Positions 23,383 to 35,972 of a stretch of 64,000 bases of DNA are shown one piece after another. Positions within the stretch are counted from its first letter, which is position 1, and each line of letters opens with the position of its first letter. The notes under the pieces are model-generated. The model searched no databases and was not told where the DNA came from. It saw nothing but the letters and a program-made list of their open reading frames with translations. Location of the stretch: the NCBI RefSeq assembly GCF_001411555.2, contig NC_049905.1:4216001-4280000 (forward strand), in the 5' to 3' direction. The translations under genes and the position numbers were made by a program. Source of the stretch: Juglans regia (Eukaryota; Streptophyta; Magnoliopsida; Fagales; Juglandaceae).

Positions 23383-24269
23383 TGCAGGAGAGAGAGAGAG
23401 AGAGAGAGAGAGATGGTATGCAGGGGTGCAAATGTTCTGTAATTCTGATGTTATACATGGCCTAGACAATGAATGGAGAGAGTGAAGGAGGCCGTTAAGC
23501 ACACAGCCAGCACTCGTGATAATGTAACGTCTAGTTAATATGGGATAAAAGAAACGTACGGTAACGTGCCTTCATCAGCAGTTATTAACGAATACGAAGG
23601 CTAGGATTTTCCCGGTCAACTTTAAGGCCTTTGACCATTTATATATAATTTGAAAGGTAGTACTGTAGATATTAACAATTTGAAATCTTAAAAATTTAGA
23701 ACGCTTTGTTATGTGTAGATACATTCATCTATAACACATCTTCATATATTTATTACAATGAGTAATGCAGCAACTTTTTAATTACAATTGTCCGGCATAC
23801 AACATTTCGTTTCATCTAATTTTAACTAATAATCTCATTACTATTTATAAATCATATCAACTCATCTCACTATGTAGTTATAGAGGCTCTAGTAGATCCC
23901 TCGCAAATTTTTAATACTAGATCCTAATTTTTTTTTTAAGGAAATAGGCAAGACTTACACACGATAAAATTAGCGTTACTCGTGTCCATATTATCATCCA
24001 TTATCGGAAAAGACATCTTAAACCACCATCCAGTCCCTAGCTAGTATTTTAGTAGGAGTGGAATCTGAAATAGGAGCACCTCACAAACTGAATCCAAGGA
24101 AAGAATGTATAACGAAAACGAAGGAAGCAGAATCCGGTGACATTCTAAAATGCACTAATTCTATATAATATAAATCGAAACAAAAAGCTTATACAGAGTC
24201 AAAAACCTTTTTTTTATGAAAAATTACTGTACAGTAATTAACTGCTCTACTCATACAAAATCCTGAGAC
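23383..24269. other. Intergenic: ENODL 5' region and NERD 3' region
   Basis: A (GA)n tract at 23,390-23,412 lies directly upstream of the ENODL start, as (CT)n on its coding strand. The remainder is AT-rich, with a short repeat resembling CATCTCACT-type MITE ends near 23,820-23,880. No gene is seen. Confidence 0.55.
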
Positions 24270-27200
24270 TCAAGTGTGCAGATAATCGCAAGAAGCTCCT
24301 TTCTTGCAATGCCCACTCTCATGGAACTTGCACACTCTTTGCCCCTTGAAAGGAGGCCTAGAACCCCCTCCCCCTCCACCAAATGAGGATTGTCTGTTCC
24401 AAGACTTGCCACCACCATAACCAGAGTCTCCACCACCATGAGAACCTCTAACATTTTGGTTTGCTAGCATGTCTCCATTGTTGCCCGGATTCCCCGTGGA
24501 TGCAGCCCACCCAGGATTTGCATTTCCAGTAGGTACTGGCCCTTGACCAGAAGCAACCCAACCAGGATTTCCGTTTCCCATTGGTAGCCCTTGACTGGCA
24601 GATACCCAACCGGGAACCGCAGTTCCAGGTGCAACCCATCCTGCAGTTCCGTTTCCAGGTGCTGGTCCCTGACCGGAAGCACCCCAATTTAGGTTCGCAT
24701 TTGCTGGAACAGGTCCTCCCCAGCCCATGTTGTGATTTCCTGGCACTGGACCCCAACCAGTATTTTGATTCTCTGGCCCTGGTCTTGTCCCGGAAGTTTG
24801 GTTCTCTCCAACACCTACGCCCCAAGTTAGGGTGGCTGGAGCCGGAGGCTGAATGTCTGATCGATTGCCTGGAACCGGATGTCTCCAAGGATTAGCTGGA
24901 GGCAGGCCCGAATAGCCTGCAGTGGGGTAAGTCCCCAATGGATTTCCTGTACTGAATGATGAAGCAGAATTATGGACAGATGGAGCATCGCCCCAGTTTC
25001 CTTGGGCAAGTGGTTGCACAGGCTGAGTAGCAGGATTAATTGGTTCCACCTTCTGGGATGGAGCGCTTCCCCAGGCTTGGGATTCACTCCCAGGTAATGG
25101 GCTTGAAGAAGTCATATCAGGTTTCGGAACTAAACTAGACCCCCATCCTTGAAATTCAGGATTAGCCACAGACTGATTCAAATTTTGGAAATTAGTGCCA
25201 GTATTCTTCATATTTACGTTGGGACTCATTGAAGCATCAGCCAAAACAGATTGTGGCACCGTTGATTGAGCATGCATTAAAAGGGCATTTAAAGAGCCTA
25301 GTAGCATACTATTATCTGGCTTGGGTACAGGGACCACCGCAGGATTTGAACTTGCACCAGTATTTTCTGCACCTTGAACAGCCCTCTCCAGGATAACTGC
25401 AGCAGGAGATTGCATCCCATTACCACCTGAGAAAGAATTGGCATCCCTAATGGAACCAGCTGTCTGAACATAATTTTGCATCCGCTTACTTTCAAAAGGA
25501 TGCCCCTTTGTCATCTCTGTGGTAGTTTGGAGTGGAGTAGGTGAAGGAAGGTTTGATGAATCCTTTTGGGAGTTGGGAACCCACCCATCAGAAGAAATAT
25601 TAGGGACCTGAACAGACATTGCATGCTTGCCTGCAGGACTGATTTCATTTTGAGTCCTCCAACTTCCTCCTATAGATTGGCCTGAAGAACCTGCACTAGT
25701 ACGGGAATTCAGAGCTCCACGATTCTCATCAAAGTTTGTATGTGAATTCAGAGCTCCACGATTCTCATCAAAGTTTGATCTGTCACCAACTTGACCTTCC
25801 ATGCCTTGCTGTAAGGGTGCTCCATGAGGTATCCCAGAATATGAGGATGACATATGCAAATTTTGCACCATTTGAGCCTTTGGAAAACTGTTATCCCCTA
25901 ACAGGAGGTCTTTCTGAAACTTTCCAGCCAATGCATCAGTCAAAAGTAGAGAATCATTCTGCTTTTCACTGGCTCTCCAAATATTCAGATTAGCAGGAAA
26001 ATATCCAGTGTTGTTCCATTTACGCAACTGAACCATGGAAAATGGTCCCTGGACCTTTCCAGATGGATCCTGATAATGCCACATTTTTTCTGCTTCATTG
26101 ATTGTGGCAGCAGGTTGAGCCACCACGGTAGAGTGAGATACTGCTGAAATTTCTGAGACAGCAGGATTTGTTTCAGACTTTGCCACCGATTGGATTGTAA
26201 AAGCACCAATTCCTGAAGTTTCAGCACCTCTTTGCTTCTCCCAACTGCTTGCTTGCTGTGTGTCTCTGTCTCTTCCTTGATTCCGTTCATTCACTATGTC
26301 GCCAGCACCAGTAGTATCATCTCCTTTATAAGGAAACCCTTTACTTGACATATTCCTGCTTAATTCTCTACTCGTGTCAGAATAGTTCCTAGTCCCACCC
26401 CAGGAATCACTAAAAGCGGGACTTCCTGTTTGCGGAGAAACTGATTCACTTGCCCTCCGGCCAAAGCCAGTACCTCTTGGTCTTATGTAAGTTTCTGCAT
26501 GCACTAGAAACAAAGTCACTCAGTAATTGATAAATAAAAATGAAACAAAAAGACAAACTTCGAGCTGAAATAGACCTTGTCTCTTATCGTATCTTTCACC
26601 TTCATCTTCTTCCGATTCATAACTTGGATCCATGTTTGGGTCAACATGTATTTCTGGAAATTCATCCAGTCTACGCTGGCGCTCCTCAGGTGTCTTGAGG
26701 AGTTGCAATTTCTCTACACATTCTCTGAGCGTGAAAGGAAGTCAAGGATTATTTGTAGACTACTCTGTGATACAACACAACGAAAATGCTGTAGATTTAT
26801 TACAAACCACTTTTTCATGAGCAACCACTCTGCCAAAACAAATTACTTAAAAATGGGTCAGACTCAAATGCTAACAATTCATCGTAAGCCTTCCCACTAA
26901 CCTCTGACCAAGTTCCTTATGCGCTACTGATTGAATTTACTGACTATATAAATGATTATCAAAATTGCAACTCAAGATTTGCCTTCATTCAAGCCAGTGA
27001 ACAAATAAAATTCCGCTTTATAATAGTGGAAAAGCAACAGAATGGAACATTTTTTGTAGGTAGCAACAGAATGAAACTAAAGGGAATAACTGGAACGATA
27101 TGAAAAAAGCTATTTAAAAAAAAATGAAAGTTACACACACGGTAAGAGGAAAATGAAATGGTGAAATGACATATAAGACCATCACAATGGTCCACACCAT

Positions 27201-30200
27201 GCATCTGTTCATCTACCAAAACCTAATGTATAAAAAATTACGAAGAATGTAACAGAGCAACAAAACAACAATAGTGACTTTACTTATGCAATCAAAGAGG
27301 AGAGAAGCCATGGAGCCAGCCGAGATATTCAGCTCATCAGCATTCTTTTAAAATAACACTCTGAATATCTAAATCGTCCTCCCTCTACAACTTTTCTTTG
27401 GATCAGTAGCATGAAATTTTATTGCTTTGAAAAAAACCAAAAAATATAAAAACTAAACCCACAGGACTTTTAAAAAAAAAAAAAAAATGAAATAGTTAAT
27501 CGTGCCTAGGTGTCCCTCTTGTATATGATCTGTGTACATGGGCAATGCCCATCATTCTCCTCAATAAGTTTCTTGTTTACCAGTCAAAAAAATAAAGGAA
27601 ATAGAAACAAAAGGCAACAATAACTATAGCCCTCAAGCCACACTTTCCTGCATGTTGGAAACTGAAAAAACCTAATAAAAGCAACCCAACTACATAACCA
27701 AAGACAGAAAGAAAACAAAAAGGTCTTGAAGAGTAAAGGATATTCCTTCCTACGCCCTTTTTCACTAGCTCGATCACGAAGATGACTGAGGCGCACTATC
27801 TCTGTTTCCAGCCACTGGATTAGGACAGAGAACATAACACATCAGAAAGAGAGAGAGAGAATATATCAGATGCTATCTACTATCCATGCAATAAAACAAC
27901 ATCAAATATGAAGAAATATAAACGTGGGGATGTAGCAATCTCTTAAACTCCTACAAGAAGCAACTCAAACAATGAATAGAGTTTTGAGTGTGAATAGAGT
28001 TTTGAGTATAATTACCTCTCAAGAGGTAAAGTTACTGAAGGAAAAATCATGTAGGATTAATTAGGAACTTAAATGGGAAGACGTCAGGAGGTCTTTGCAG
28101 AACTTTTTTCTGTTTTATAATATCAAACATAATAGAGTTTCACAAAGGAACATCACTAGGCCTTAATTCTCCATTCGCAAATGCAAACCTAGGATGGTGA
28201 TGAGGAAGGTTTGGGACAGAAGACTCCACCCAGCCACAACCTTTGCCTATTTGAAAAATATCTGCAACCAAGGTTACACCTCCTACCTGTTGTATCATCT
28301 CGGATAGGTTACTTTGATCCATACATGAGTACTGTTGGATAGACAAGTTCCGCCAATGATCTTAGGACCTAATGATATCATCAGCTCTCATAGCAAGGTT
28401 TGCAGGATGAGACTTTTTGAATCTACCCTCTCAAAAACGTATTACCAGTTAATGTTTTTCTAAAATGTTTCTTGCAATACAACAAACATTTATGGAAAAT
28501 CTACTAATAGTTCTATAATATTGAGCATAGACATACAAGCAGAAAAAATGAACGGCAATGACAATTGACAAGAATCTTACATCTTTGACCCTGACCTCTT
28601 GAAGTGCCATTGCTTTCTCCTGAATATCTCCCTATGAACAACCATTTTTGTCAGCAAATCGATAGTTTAGATGATAAAACATAAAATTGGGGATAGGGCA
28701 TTATAATCACCACAGTCAGCCGGTTGATAAGTCCACACTTTATGCTTTGGCGCAGACGCTTGCATTCATCCTAGAGATGAAAAGAAGAAATGAATAGATC
28801 CTTTATATATAAAAACTAAAAGCCAACATAAAACAAGTGTGCATAAATCTTCAACCAACGTGTAAGTGCTACAAATTTGGACATAATTGACAACTATGAC
28901 AATAACAATAATTGCATTAGCAAATAACAAGTACGAAATGTTCTATGTTTAATGACTTGAATCACCTCGGTGAACTCTTGATTTGAGATTATATCAATTG
29001 ATACAATCTCTATCTTGTTTAAATTTAATATTTCTAGCAAGATATCTGTCATCTTTTTACCAACTTTATAGGGCTCAGCAGCTTTGCATGTACCTGTCAC
29101 AAAACCATTAAGAAACTTTATGATCTTGCGAGACTTATTCCCCATACACTCGGATCAATGAGGTGCAAGAAAATTTAACGAAATAATTACCTACAACTTG
29201 GACCAGCCTATACAAATCTTGCTTTTGACCACTACCAGAAATCCTTATTCTCACAAAAGAACCAACAACTTTGTCATGTAACATTTCTGTATCTTCAATT
29301 AGTTCTTCCACTAAATTACGTCTCAAGTAAATTAAATTAATGTTGTGAATATCAATGGCCGCATAGTCGTCAAGATTTGATTGGGGTCCCCTCTCATCAC
29401 CCTTCTTACGAGTTTTACGTTTCTTATCTCTACCGGTCTTTACAAGGGCATCAGAGATCCCAACATTCTCCACCTGACTACCTTCAGTATCAACAACACT
29501 TCCTTGAAGCTCATCGGCCTGAGAATCCTCTTTTATAAGAAAGTGGGATTCAAGAAGCTTTAACATTTCAAAATGCCCCACACGTGGTTTCCCAAACAGA
29601 CTCTGAAGCCTTGAATCACAAATGATTTGACTTTTGCGCCGGGGATCTCGGAGTTTGTTTCTCTTTATGTACTCTAGCAAGAGAGCCTGCACATCAAACT
29701 GAGACAAAACAGATCTGTCACCTTTTTTCATGTGCATAACAAACTCCAAGAGTTCTTTTGATCCCCATTCAGCATTTTCATCCGTCGAAGGACCTTCGGC
29801 ACCAGTTGCTCTAGCAAGGGCTGGTGAATCAGTTTCCTTGGATCGGGGCTTCAGCCGTTTCTTGGCCCTCCTTTTAGTGCTACTTTTTTCTGTATTACCA
29901 GGAGAACTGTCTGAATCTGACCCCTCATCATTATTAGCGTCATAAAGTTCATCAGGAGATTCCTGTCTAGCAGCAAATAAATCAGATTCTTTTGATGGAT
30001 TTTTAGCTTGATTGAGTTCTTCTAAAGTCAGAGACAGCCTCTCTTTCAAATCTATCCAGTAATCCTTGAAAAGATACTCCCAACTACTTTTGTCATCAAA
30101 ATCTACTTGACCCTGCATAAGCATAGAAAAGTCTTTTTTTGATAAGTAAGAAAGACAATTTTATTTCAAATGAATGAAATAGGCGTAGCCCATGTGCACA

Positions 30201-33200
30201 GGACGTGCACAAAAGAAAACACCTAAATGTATAAGCATAGAAAAGTGAGTAAAAAGAATCACAAAACTAACAGCCAATAAATAGTGGAATAAAAGCAAAA
30301 GGAACAAAAGCACACACTATGCAGATATAAAGAGCAGGCCGGTGGGAGGGGGTAAGACTACATTTAACCGTATGTTTCACAAAAATGATTGTAATTAAGT
30401 GGGGGATCCCTCCCTTCTTCTTAGATAGGTTTAACTCTTGTATACCCCCTGTGTACCTGGGCTAAGCCTATTCTCATTAATATAATATAATCGTTTACCT
30501 ATCAAAAAAAAAATTAAGTGGGGGAAATGAGGAGAATCTCATGAAACAAATCCTTAAAAAACAGTAAAATGATCGCCATGCTTATTTGATGTCAAACATA
30601 GACTTATACATGTCAGTAAGGGATAAATACACTTTGTACCCTCAAACTACCAAGGGTTCCGCACTTTGCACCCCACACTATCAAAGCCAATACATTGCAA
30701 CTTCATACTACCAAAAGCTGACCCTTTTCACCCTAGTTCGTGATGAAGAAAAGAAAAAATTAAGATCTTAATAGAAGTTGCAAAGTGTCAGTTTTTAGTA
30801 GTTTCAAAGCGCAATGCGTCTGTTTGGTAGTTTAGGGTGCAAAGTGTAAAACCCCTAGTACTTTAAAGATGTTAGGTGTAATTTTTCATACAATAAGTAG
30901 TAGTCTTTACTGATGTTTGAGCATTGGAGACTCAAAAAAATGAACCCTTCTTTCTATAAGTCAATTTTGAAAGTACAAAGTAGCACAAACCAAGTATACA
31001 AGAAACATACAAAAGAAAGAACCCACTCAGGGAGAAGTTGAAGAACAAAAAGTCATAAATTCTAGAAAGAGAACTGGTCTGAGCTTTCATATAAAAGGTA
31101 GAACAACCTGAGTATTACAGAGTTAAGAGTCGAATTATGCACTGCTCAAAAAAGTATTACACATTTAGTGCAGCTAGAGCAGCAATACCCGAGGTGAATG
31201 CACAAATAGTAACAAAATGCAACAGCAAAGAACGATCCATCCAAGGACAAGCAAGTTCTCATTTTTTTATAGATAAAATAAGATTTTATTGAATAGAAGA
31301 AAGTTGGTGGAAAAGTAAAGTCTCAATTAATAAAGAGAAAATGGAATAATAAATAATGCCCAACAATTGAACTATAAATATGTATAAATTCTGAGGCCTT
31401 TTAATACACTTCAAACCCAACCATGTCACATATAATTTAAACTGCATCTACATTGTTCATCATTCACATCACTAACAAGGCGCCCCCTAAGGCTTGTTCA
31501 TCATTCACATTCACATCACTACATTGTTCATCATTCATATCTACATTGTTCATCATTCACATCACTAACAACCCTCCGCTTCCTCAATTTCTGTGGAGAA
31601 GGCTTTGGAGGAATAAGGCGCCCCCTAAAGCTCTTTTCTTCGTGTGGACAGCATCGCTGGGTAAAATACTCACGACTGATAATTTGAGGAAGTGGAGGGT
31701 TATTTTAGTAGATTGGTGTTGTATGTGCAGGGGTGGGGGTGAGTCAGTAGACCATCTTCTGTTGCATTGTGTGATTGCAAGGGCTTTATGGTATGAGGTA
31801 CTTAGTAGGGTAGACTTGGCGTGGGTCATGCCAGAGAAAGTGGTGGCAGTGCTGGCTAGTTGGCCAAACATTGGAGGTATACATCAGATTAAAAGGGTTT
31901 GGAAGATGATCCCAATGTGTATCATGTGGTGTCTATGGCAGGAACGAAATGCGCGGACGTTTGAAGACAATGAGAGATCGCTAGAGGAACTGTTAGCATC
32001 ATTTTATAGCACTCTTTGTACTTGGGCTATTGCAGTTGATTTTAATGGCATGGCCCTTCATGATTTTCTTGTCTCTTTTGCGCCCTCTTAATCAGGGTCC
32101 GCTATTGTAAATACTGGGCTAGGCCTATTCTTTGAGTAATATATCTTTTTATTTATCAAAAAAAACAAGGAGAATGACCCGTCCAAGGAAAAGCACATGC
32201 AAAGAACAGAAAAGGAAAACATAACAAAAATAAATAAAATACGAAAAACAGACAGAAAAAAAAATAGCAGAGAAAAAAAGGCATAAAACACATACCATAT
32301 CCTTGTTTCCTTGCAGATTGTGTTCGATTAACATGACCGTTTTCATGCATGTTGCACAGAAGCCCTTGTTTCTTCTCACACATAAGATAACTGCATCATT
32401 GATGCATGCCTTGCACAAGGAAAATGTACAAGTATAACACATATAGTAGGCATTCTTCTCACAGTTGCTACACAGGTGCCAACCTAAAATCCATTAACAT
32501 AATAATGCTTCAATTAGATCAGGTTAAAATTTGGGAATTTCAGTAGGTAATTGAAACTTAACAAAACTAACATATAAAAAAAAGACAGTAACTTAACAAA
32601 AACAGATCATGAAAACTAAAGGTCATATGACAGCCTCATTTTTTTTTATATGTAAGAATAGAGTTTTATTTATTGGAAAGATGCATAGCCCAAGTATACA
32701 GTAAGTATACATGGATTACACCTAGCATCATCTAGGAACTAGAAATGGATACAAGCAAATTGTGAAAACTATCCCCATTACAATCAATGACCGAAGCCCA
32801 AGAAAAAAGAGTGTTGTAGAAGAATCTTTTCAGCTCATCAAGGAACGCTCCCGGTCTTCAAAATACCTACCATTCCTCTCCATCAAAAGGCACCACAAAA
32901 CACAATGAGGAATCATTTTCTTAACCACAGCAACATGAATCTATTGAAAATATATAGATCAACATTTACACATGATGCTATGAATCTAGGGTTAGCCAAT
33001 GGATAAAGAAATGTAACCACAAGAATTACTGGCATGGTATTGTATACGTCCTGTGTACTTGGACTTTGCCTATTCTTGGGAATAAAGTTTCTTATTACTT
33101 ATAATAAAAAAAAAAGAATTACTGGCATGGTAGCGATTGCCTGACTTGGTGAAATGACAGCAAAGGTTTGATTTGTATGTGAGAATACAAGGCTTATTAA

Positions 33201-35972
33201 TAAGGGCTTCTAAAGTTTTCAAAGTCTCATATGTTGAAACTCAAACCTGTATGTCCAAAAAAAGATAAACACCATACATCCCAATCCCGCAAGTATAAAA
33301 TTACTCAGTTACCCCTACTTCAGTCAAAATGAATTGAAACTGAATGAGAAGCAACCTAACCTAGATAAACAACAAATTAAGACACGATTCAACTTAGATT
33401 AGCTCGGCAAGGTCCCAAGAGAGCTCTCCATCATATGAAATATCCCAAACTAAAGCTTGAGCATTTGAACCAGGTTTTCCTCACTGCCTACAAGTCTTCA
33501 AAAGGGGCTGCCAGTGATGTTCCCCATTACCACCTCAATCCTGTAATTAGCTGAACAGCATAAGTGACAACATCTGTAAGTAGTAACCTTAGTTCATTAC
33601 GGTTCAGGTATTCAAAGACCCTAGTTGTCACCAGAAACAACTATGGGTCATTGGGTATGTTTGGTTAAGAGAAGTTTTGAGAATGTTAAAGCGAATTCTT
33701 TAGTGTTCTTTTTAGCTGTATTGTTAATTGAATTTTGTGAAGTAGATAAGAAAATTTGAACAATTTTTTTTTTTTTTGTAAAATTGCTTTGGTTTGTGTT
33801 TTTTACTTTTCGGCGTTTTCGCTAAAATCTAGCCAGATGATTGGATGAAATGTTGAAGTAGAATTTTTTATTTTTTCTAGATTGAAAGATGTTTGGATAG
33901 AAGCTGAAAAAATTTTGAAAATTTTTCTTAAGCCAACAGAGCCTATACTTCATGCGAAAATAACCAACATGACGAGCTTTGCAAAACATAAAACAGTGTG
34001 TTGGTCGAGGATTATCGACGGAACTTCTTGTCCAATGAGTCCATCACACCAGTCCACCACTGGCTGTTGTGTACATCAGCCTTTTGCAAAGAATAGCATG
34101 CATTCGAACCCAGATGAGTACTAAAGATGGGTAGTTTCTAATGTTCTCAATAATATGATGATTGGCAAAAAGAACATAAAGATCATATAAAGTGCAAAAA
34201 CTAAACTGCAAGTACAGATAATAATGCCTATAGTAGAAGAACAAACAATGCAATTATTACCATCAAGGTTCTAGAGTTACAGCTAAGGTTCATCTGAGTC
34301 TAGAGTTCAGTGCTTTAGAGGTCACTTCGGATGTACACCATCACTTACCAAAACCTTAACAACACAAATTCAAAGTAAAAAAAGAGAATCAAAGGCCAAA
34401 ACAGCAACATACCACAATTCCATCGACCCTTAGTCTGAAAGAATGCCTCATCACGATTAACACAAGAAGGATGGTACGCCTTAGGGCATCCCCTGATAAT
34501 TCCCAAAATACCAATTTCACTGAATTAGTTACAAACCTTGGTGAGGAAGCAAAATACTGGTATGAAAAATATCACAAAGAAAAATGCCAGTGGTAATCAG
34601 ACCTGCGATCACAAAGCACCAGATCGCCCCCATCAAAGCAAATGAAACAAACATCCTCTTCCATCTTCTTCCTTGCTGGGACTCTCGCCATGGCCCGAGA
34701 ATTCTTGCCACGCTTTCTCTTCCCTCCACTACTAACCCCACTTGCTTCCACCATCTCTATCTCCTCCATTACATCCATTTCCTCCCCAGCCTCTGAGGTC
34801 TCCTCTGCCCTTTCTGCCACCTCTACTGCTTCCATAGCCTTCTCTGACAAGTCCTCCCCTGCCTCCACAATCTCATCTTCCACTTCAGTCACATTTGCTT
34901 CGTCTACTGCTTCTTTCATCCCATCTACATGGACACCAAAATCCATATCCACAACTGTGCCTGCTATAGCCATCTCATCATCCACTAGAACTGCCAAATC
35001 CGCCACCTCAGCCATTGGACCTCTCAAATCTGTCTCCTCAACCAACGGGCCCATAAAATCTGTTTCCCCAATTAACGGGCCTGACAAATCCACATTCTCT
35101 GCTACTCGACCATCCAAATTTGTCTCTTCCATTGCTTCTGCCAAGTCAGCCCCACCCACAATCTTTGCAGCCTCCCTAGGTCCATCCTCCTCAGCAACCT
35201 CTGCCAATTTCGTCTCCTCAACCAATGGGCCAGTTAGATCCATTTCCACAGCTGCTGGGCCTGACAAATCCACATTCTCTGCTACTTGACCATCCAAATT
35301 CGTCTCCCCCGTCACTTCTTCCAAGTCAGTCCCACCCCTTGTCTCTGCAGCCTCCCTCATCTCCACCATGTCAGCCCCATCCTCCTCTGCAACCTCTGCC
35401 ATCTCTGCCAAGCCAGCCCCATCCTCCTCTGCAATCTTTGTCATCTCCACCAAGTCAGCCACGTCCTCCTTCTCAGCAACCTCCGGCATTGCTGCCAAGT
35501 GAGCCACACCATCCTCCTCTACAACCTTATGTGTTTCCACCAAGTCAGTCACTTCCTCTTTCTTTGCAGCCTCTGTCATTCCCGCCAAATCAGACAAGTC
35601 ATCCTCCGTGGCCCCCGTCATTTCCGTGGTTTCCACCAAAGCAGCCACATCCTCTTTCACTGCAGTCTCTGAAGTTTCTGCCAAATATGGCACATCCTCT
35701 TTCTCTATGACCTCTTTCATTTCAACCAAGTCAGCCACATCCTTATCCTCCGCCAACTCAGCTGCATCATCCTTCTCTGCAACCTCCATCACGACTGCCA
35801 AGTGAGACTCACCCTTTTCCACCACCACGTAAGGCACATCATTGGCTGCATCAGAAACATCAGCCGACCCCGTCTGCTCAGTTACATCAGCCAAATCTCC
35901 AAAAGAACCTGCCTCGTCGGCCACTTCAGTCTCCTGCACGGCACCGGCCGTCTCCTGCGTCATGCCACCCAT
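24270..35972 (-). CDS. NERD: NERD-type zinc finger CCCH protein (PHD-SWIB-Plus3-GYF-GW-CCCH)
   Basis: Ten coding exons: 35972-34603, 34492-34413, 32483-32296, 30112-29191, 29093-28966, 28770-28711, 28631-28581, 27814-27744, 26730-26576 and 26503-24270. They sum to 1753 codons including the stop (1752 aa), close to Arabidopsis NERD. Order: acidic degenerate repeats (about 30-430); PHD finger starting VCFICFDGGDLVLC (about 443); SWIB domain (about 660-745, ELLEFVMHM); Plus3 domain (about 800-930, VGSFVRIRI); GYF domain (about 1146-1200, WHYQDPSGKVQGPF). About a dozen GW/WG dipeptides follow (about 1460-1720), then a C-terminal CCCH finger (C-x7-C-x5-C-x3-H). NERD binds histone H3 and Argonaute through its GW repeats and promotes siRNA-directed DNA methylation in the nucleus. 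The GW-rich tail favours NERD over its paralogue ZFCCCH44. No stop or frameshift is seen. Confidence 0.9.
26731..27743 (-). other. U12-type AT-AC intron of the NERD gene
   Basis: The intron between coding exons 8 and 9 starts ATATCCTTT at 27743 and ends TTTCAC at 26731. A branch-site match TCCTTGAC at 26748-26741 puts the branch A 11 nt before the end. All three agree with the minor-spliceosome consensus. Joining here gives GRRKE/LRECVEKLQLL without a frame break. No GT-AG pair at this junction gives as good a join. Confidence 0.85.
27510..27596 (+). mobile_element. LINE 3' tail in NERD intron
   Basis: CTTGTATATGATCTGTGTACATGGGC-like sequence is followed by AATAAG and a CAGTCAAAAAA end. It is one of several truncated copies of a family whose end reads TGTGTACNTGGGCTAAGCC, AATAAA, TTATCAAAAA. 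This copy lies inside the U12-type intron. Confidence 0.5.
30127..30230 (-). mobile_element. LINE 3' tail in NERD intron (same strand as gene)
   Basis: The plus strand begins with TTTTTTTGATAAG and continues TTTTATTTC and AGGCGTAGCCCATGTGCAC. This is the reverse complement of the family 3' end. It starts only about 15 bp from exon 4's acceptor. Confidence 0.55.
30425..30512 (+). mobile_element. LINE 3' tail in NERD intron
   Basis: TCTTGTATACCCCCTGTGTA, GGGCTAAGCCTATTCTC, then TATCAAAAAAAAA: a truncated copy of the same LINE 3' family, antisense to the gene. Confidence 0.6.
31614..32167 (+). mobile_element. 5'-truncated LINE with zinc-binding reverse-transcriptase domain end
   Basis: A plus-strand open stretch reads LWRRLWRNKAPPKALFFVW, then ILTTDNLRKW, CCMCRGGGESVDHLLLHC and CIMWCLWQERNARTFED. 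These are the hallmarks of the zf-RVT domain at the end of plant LINE ORF2. A stop follows at 32,089-32,091, then the 3' tail GGGCTAGGCCTATTC and TTATCAAAAAAAA. It lies in the NERD intron between exons 3 and 4, antisense to the gene. The 5' junction is rearranged, with AAGGCGCCCCCTAA copied at 31,477. Confidence 0.8.
32640..32722 (-). mobile_element. LINE 3' tail in NERD intron
   Basis: TTTTTTTTATATGTAAGAATAG, then TTTTATTTATTGG and GCATAGCCCAAGTATACAG on the plus strand is the reverse complement of the same 3' family. It lies in the second coding intron. Confidence 0.5.
33038..33115 (+). mobile_element. LINE 3' tail in NERD intron
   Basis: TGTATACGTCCTGTGTACTT, GACTTTGCCTATTCTTGG, AATAAAG and a poly-A run mark another truncated copy. 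The flanking word AAGAATTACTGGCATGGTA occurs before it (about 33,019-33,037) and after it (about 33,113-33,131), which looks like a long target-site duplication. Confidence 0.65.

Noticed and set aside
24251..25495. Several alternative-frame ORFs within the last NERD exon
   Set aside because: They are frame shadows of the GW-repeat coding sequence. Only the 24270-26503 frame joins upstream exons and ends in the CCCH finger.
27750..27757. GT donor GGGC/GTAGG as an alternative for NERD exon 8
   Set aside because: It can be paired with an AG at about 26,725, but it removes GRRKE and matches the consensus poorly. The AT-AC pair has a full U12 donor and branch site.
34584..35710. Long plus-strand open frames opposite NERD exon 1, rich in Ser/Pro
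   Set aside because: They are the antisense of the repetitive acidic coding exon. They lack any domain, and the minus-strand exon has matching splice sites and a PHD finger.
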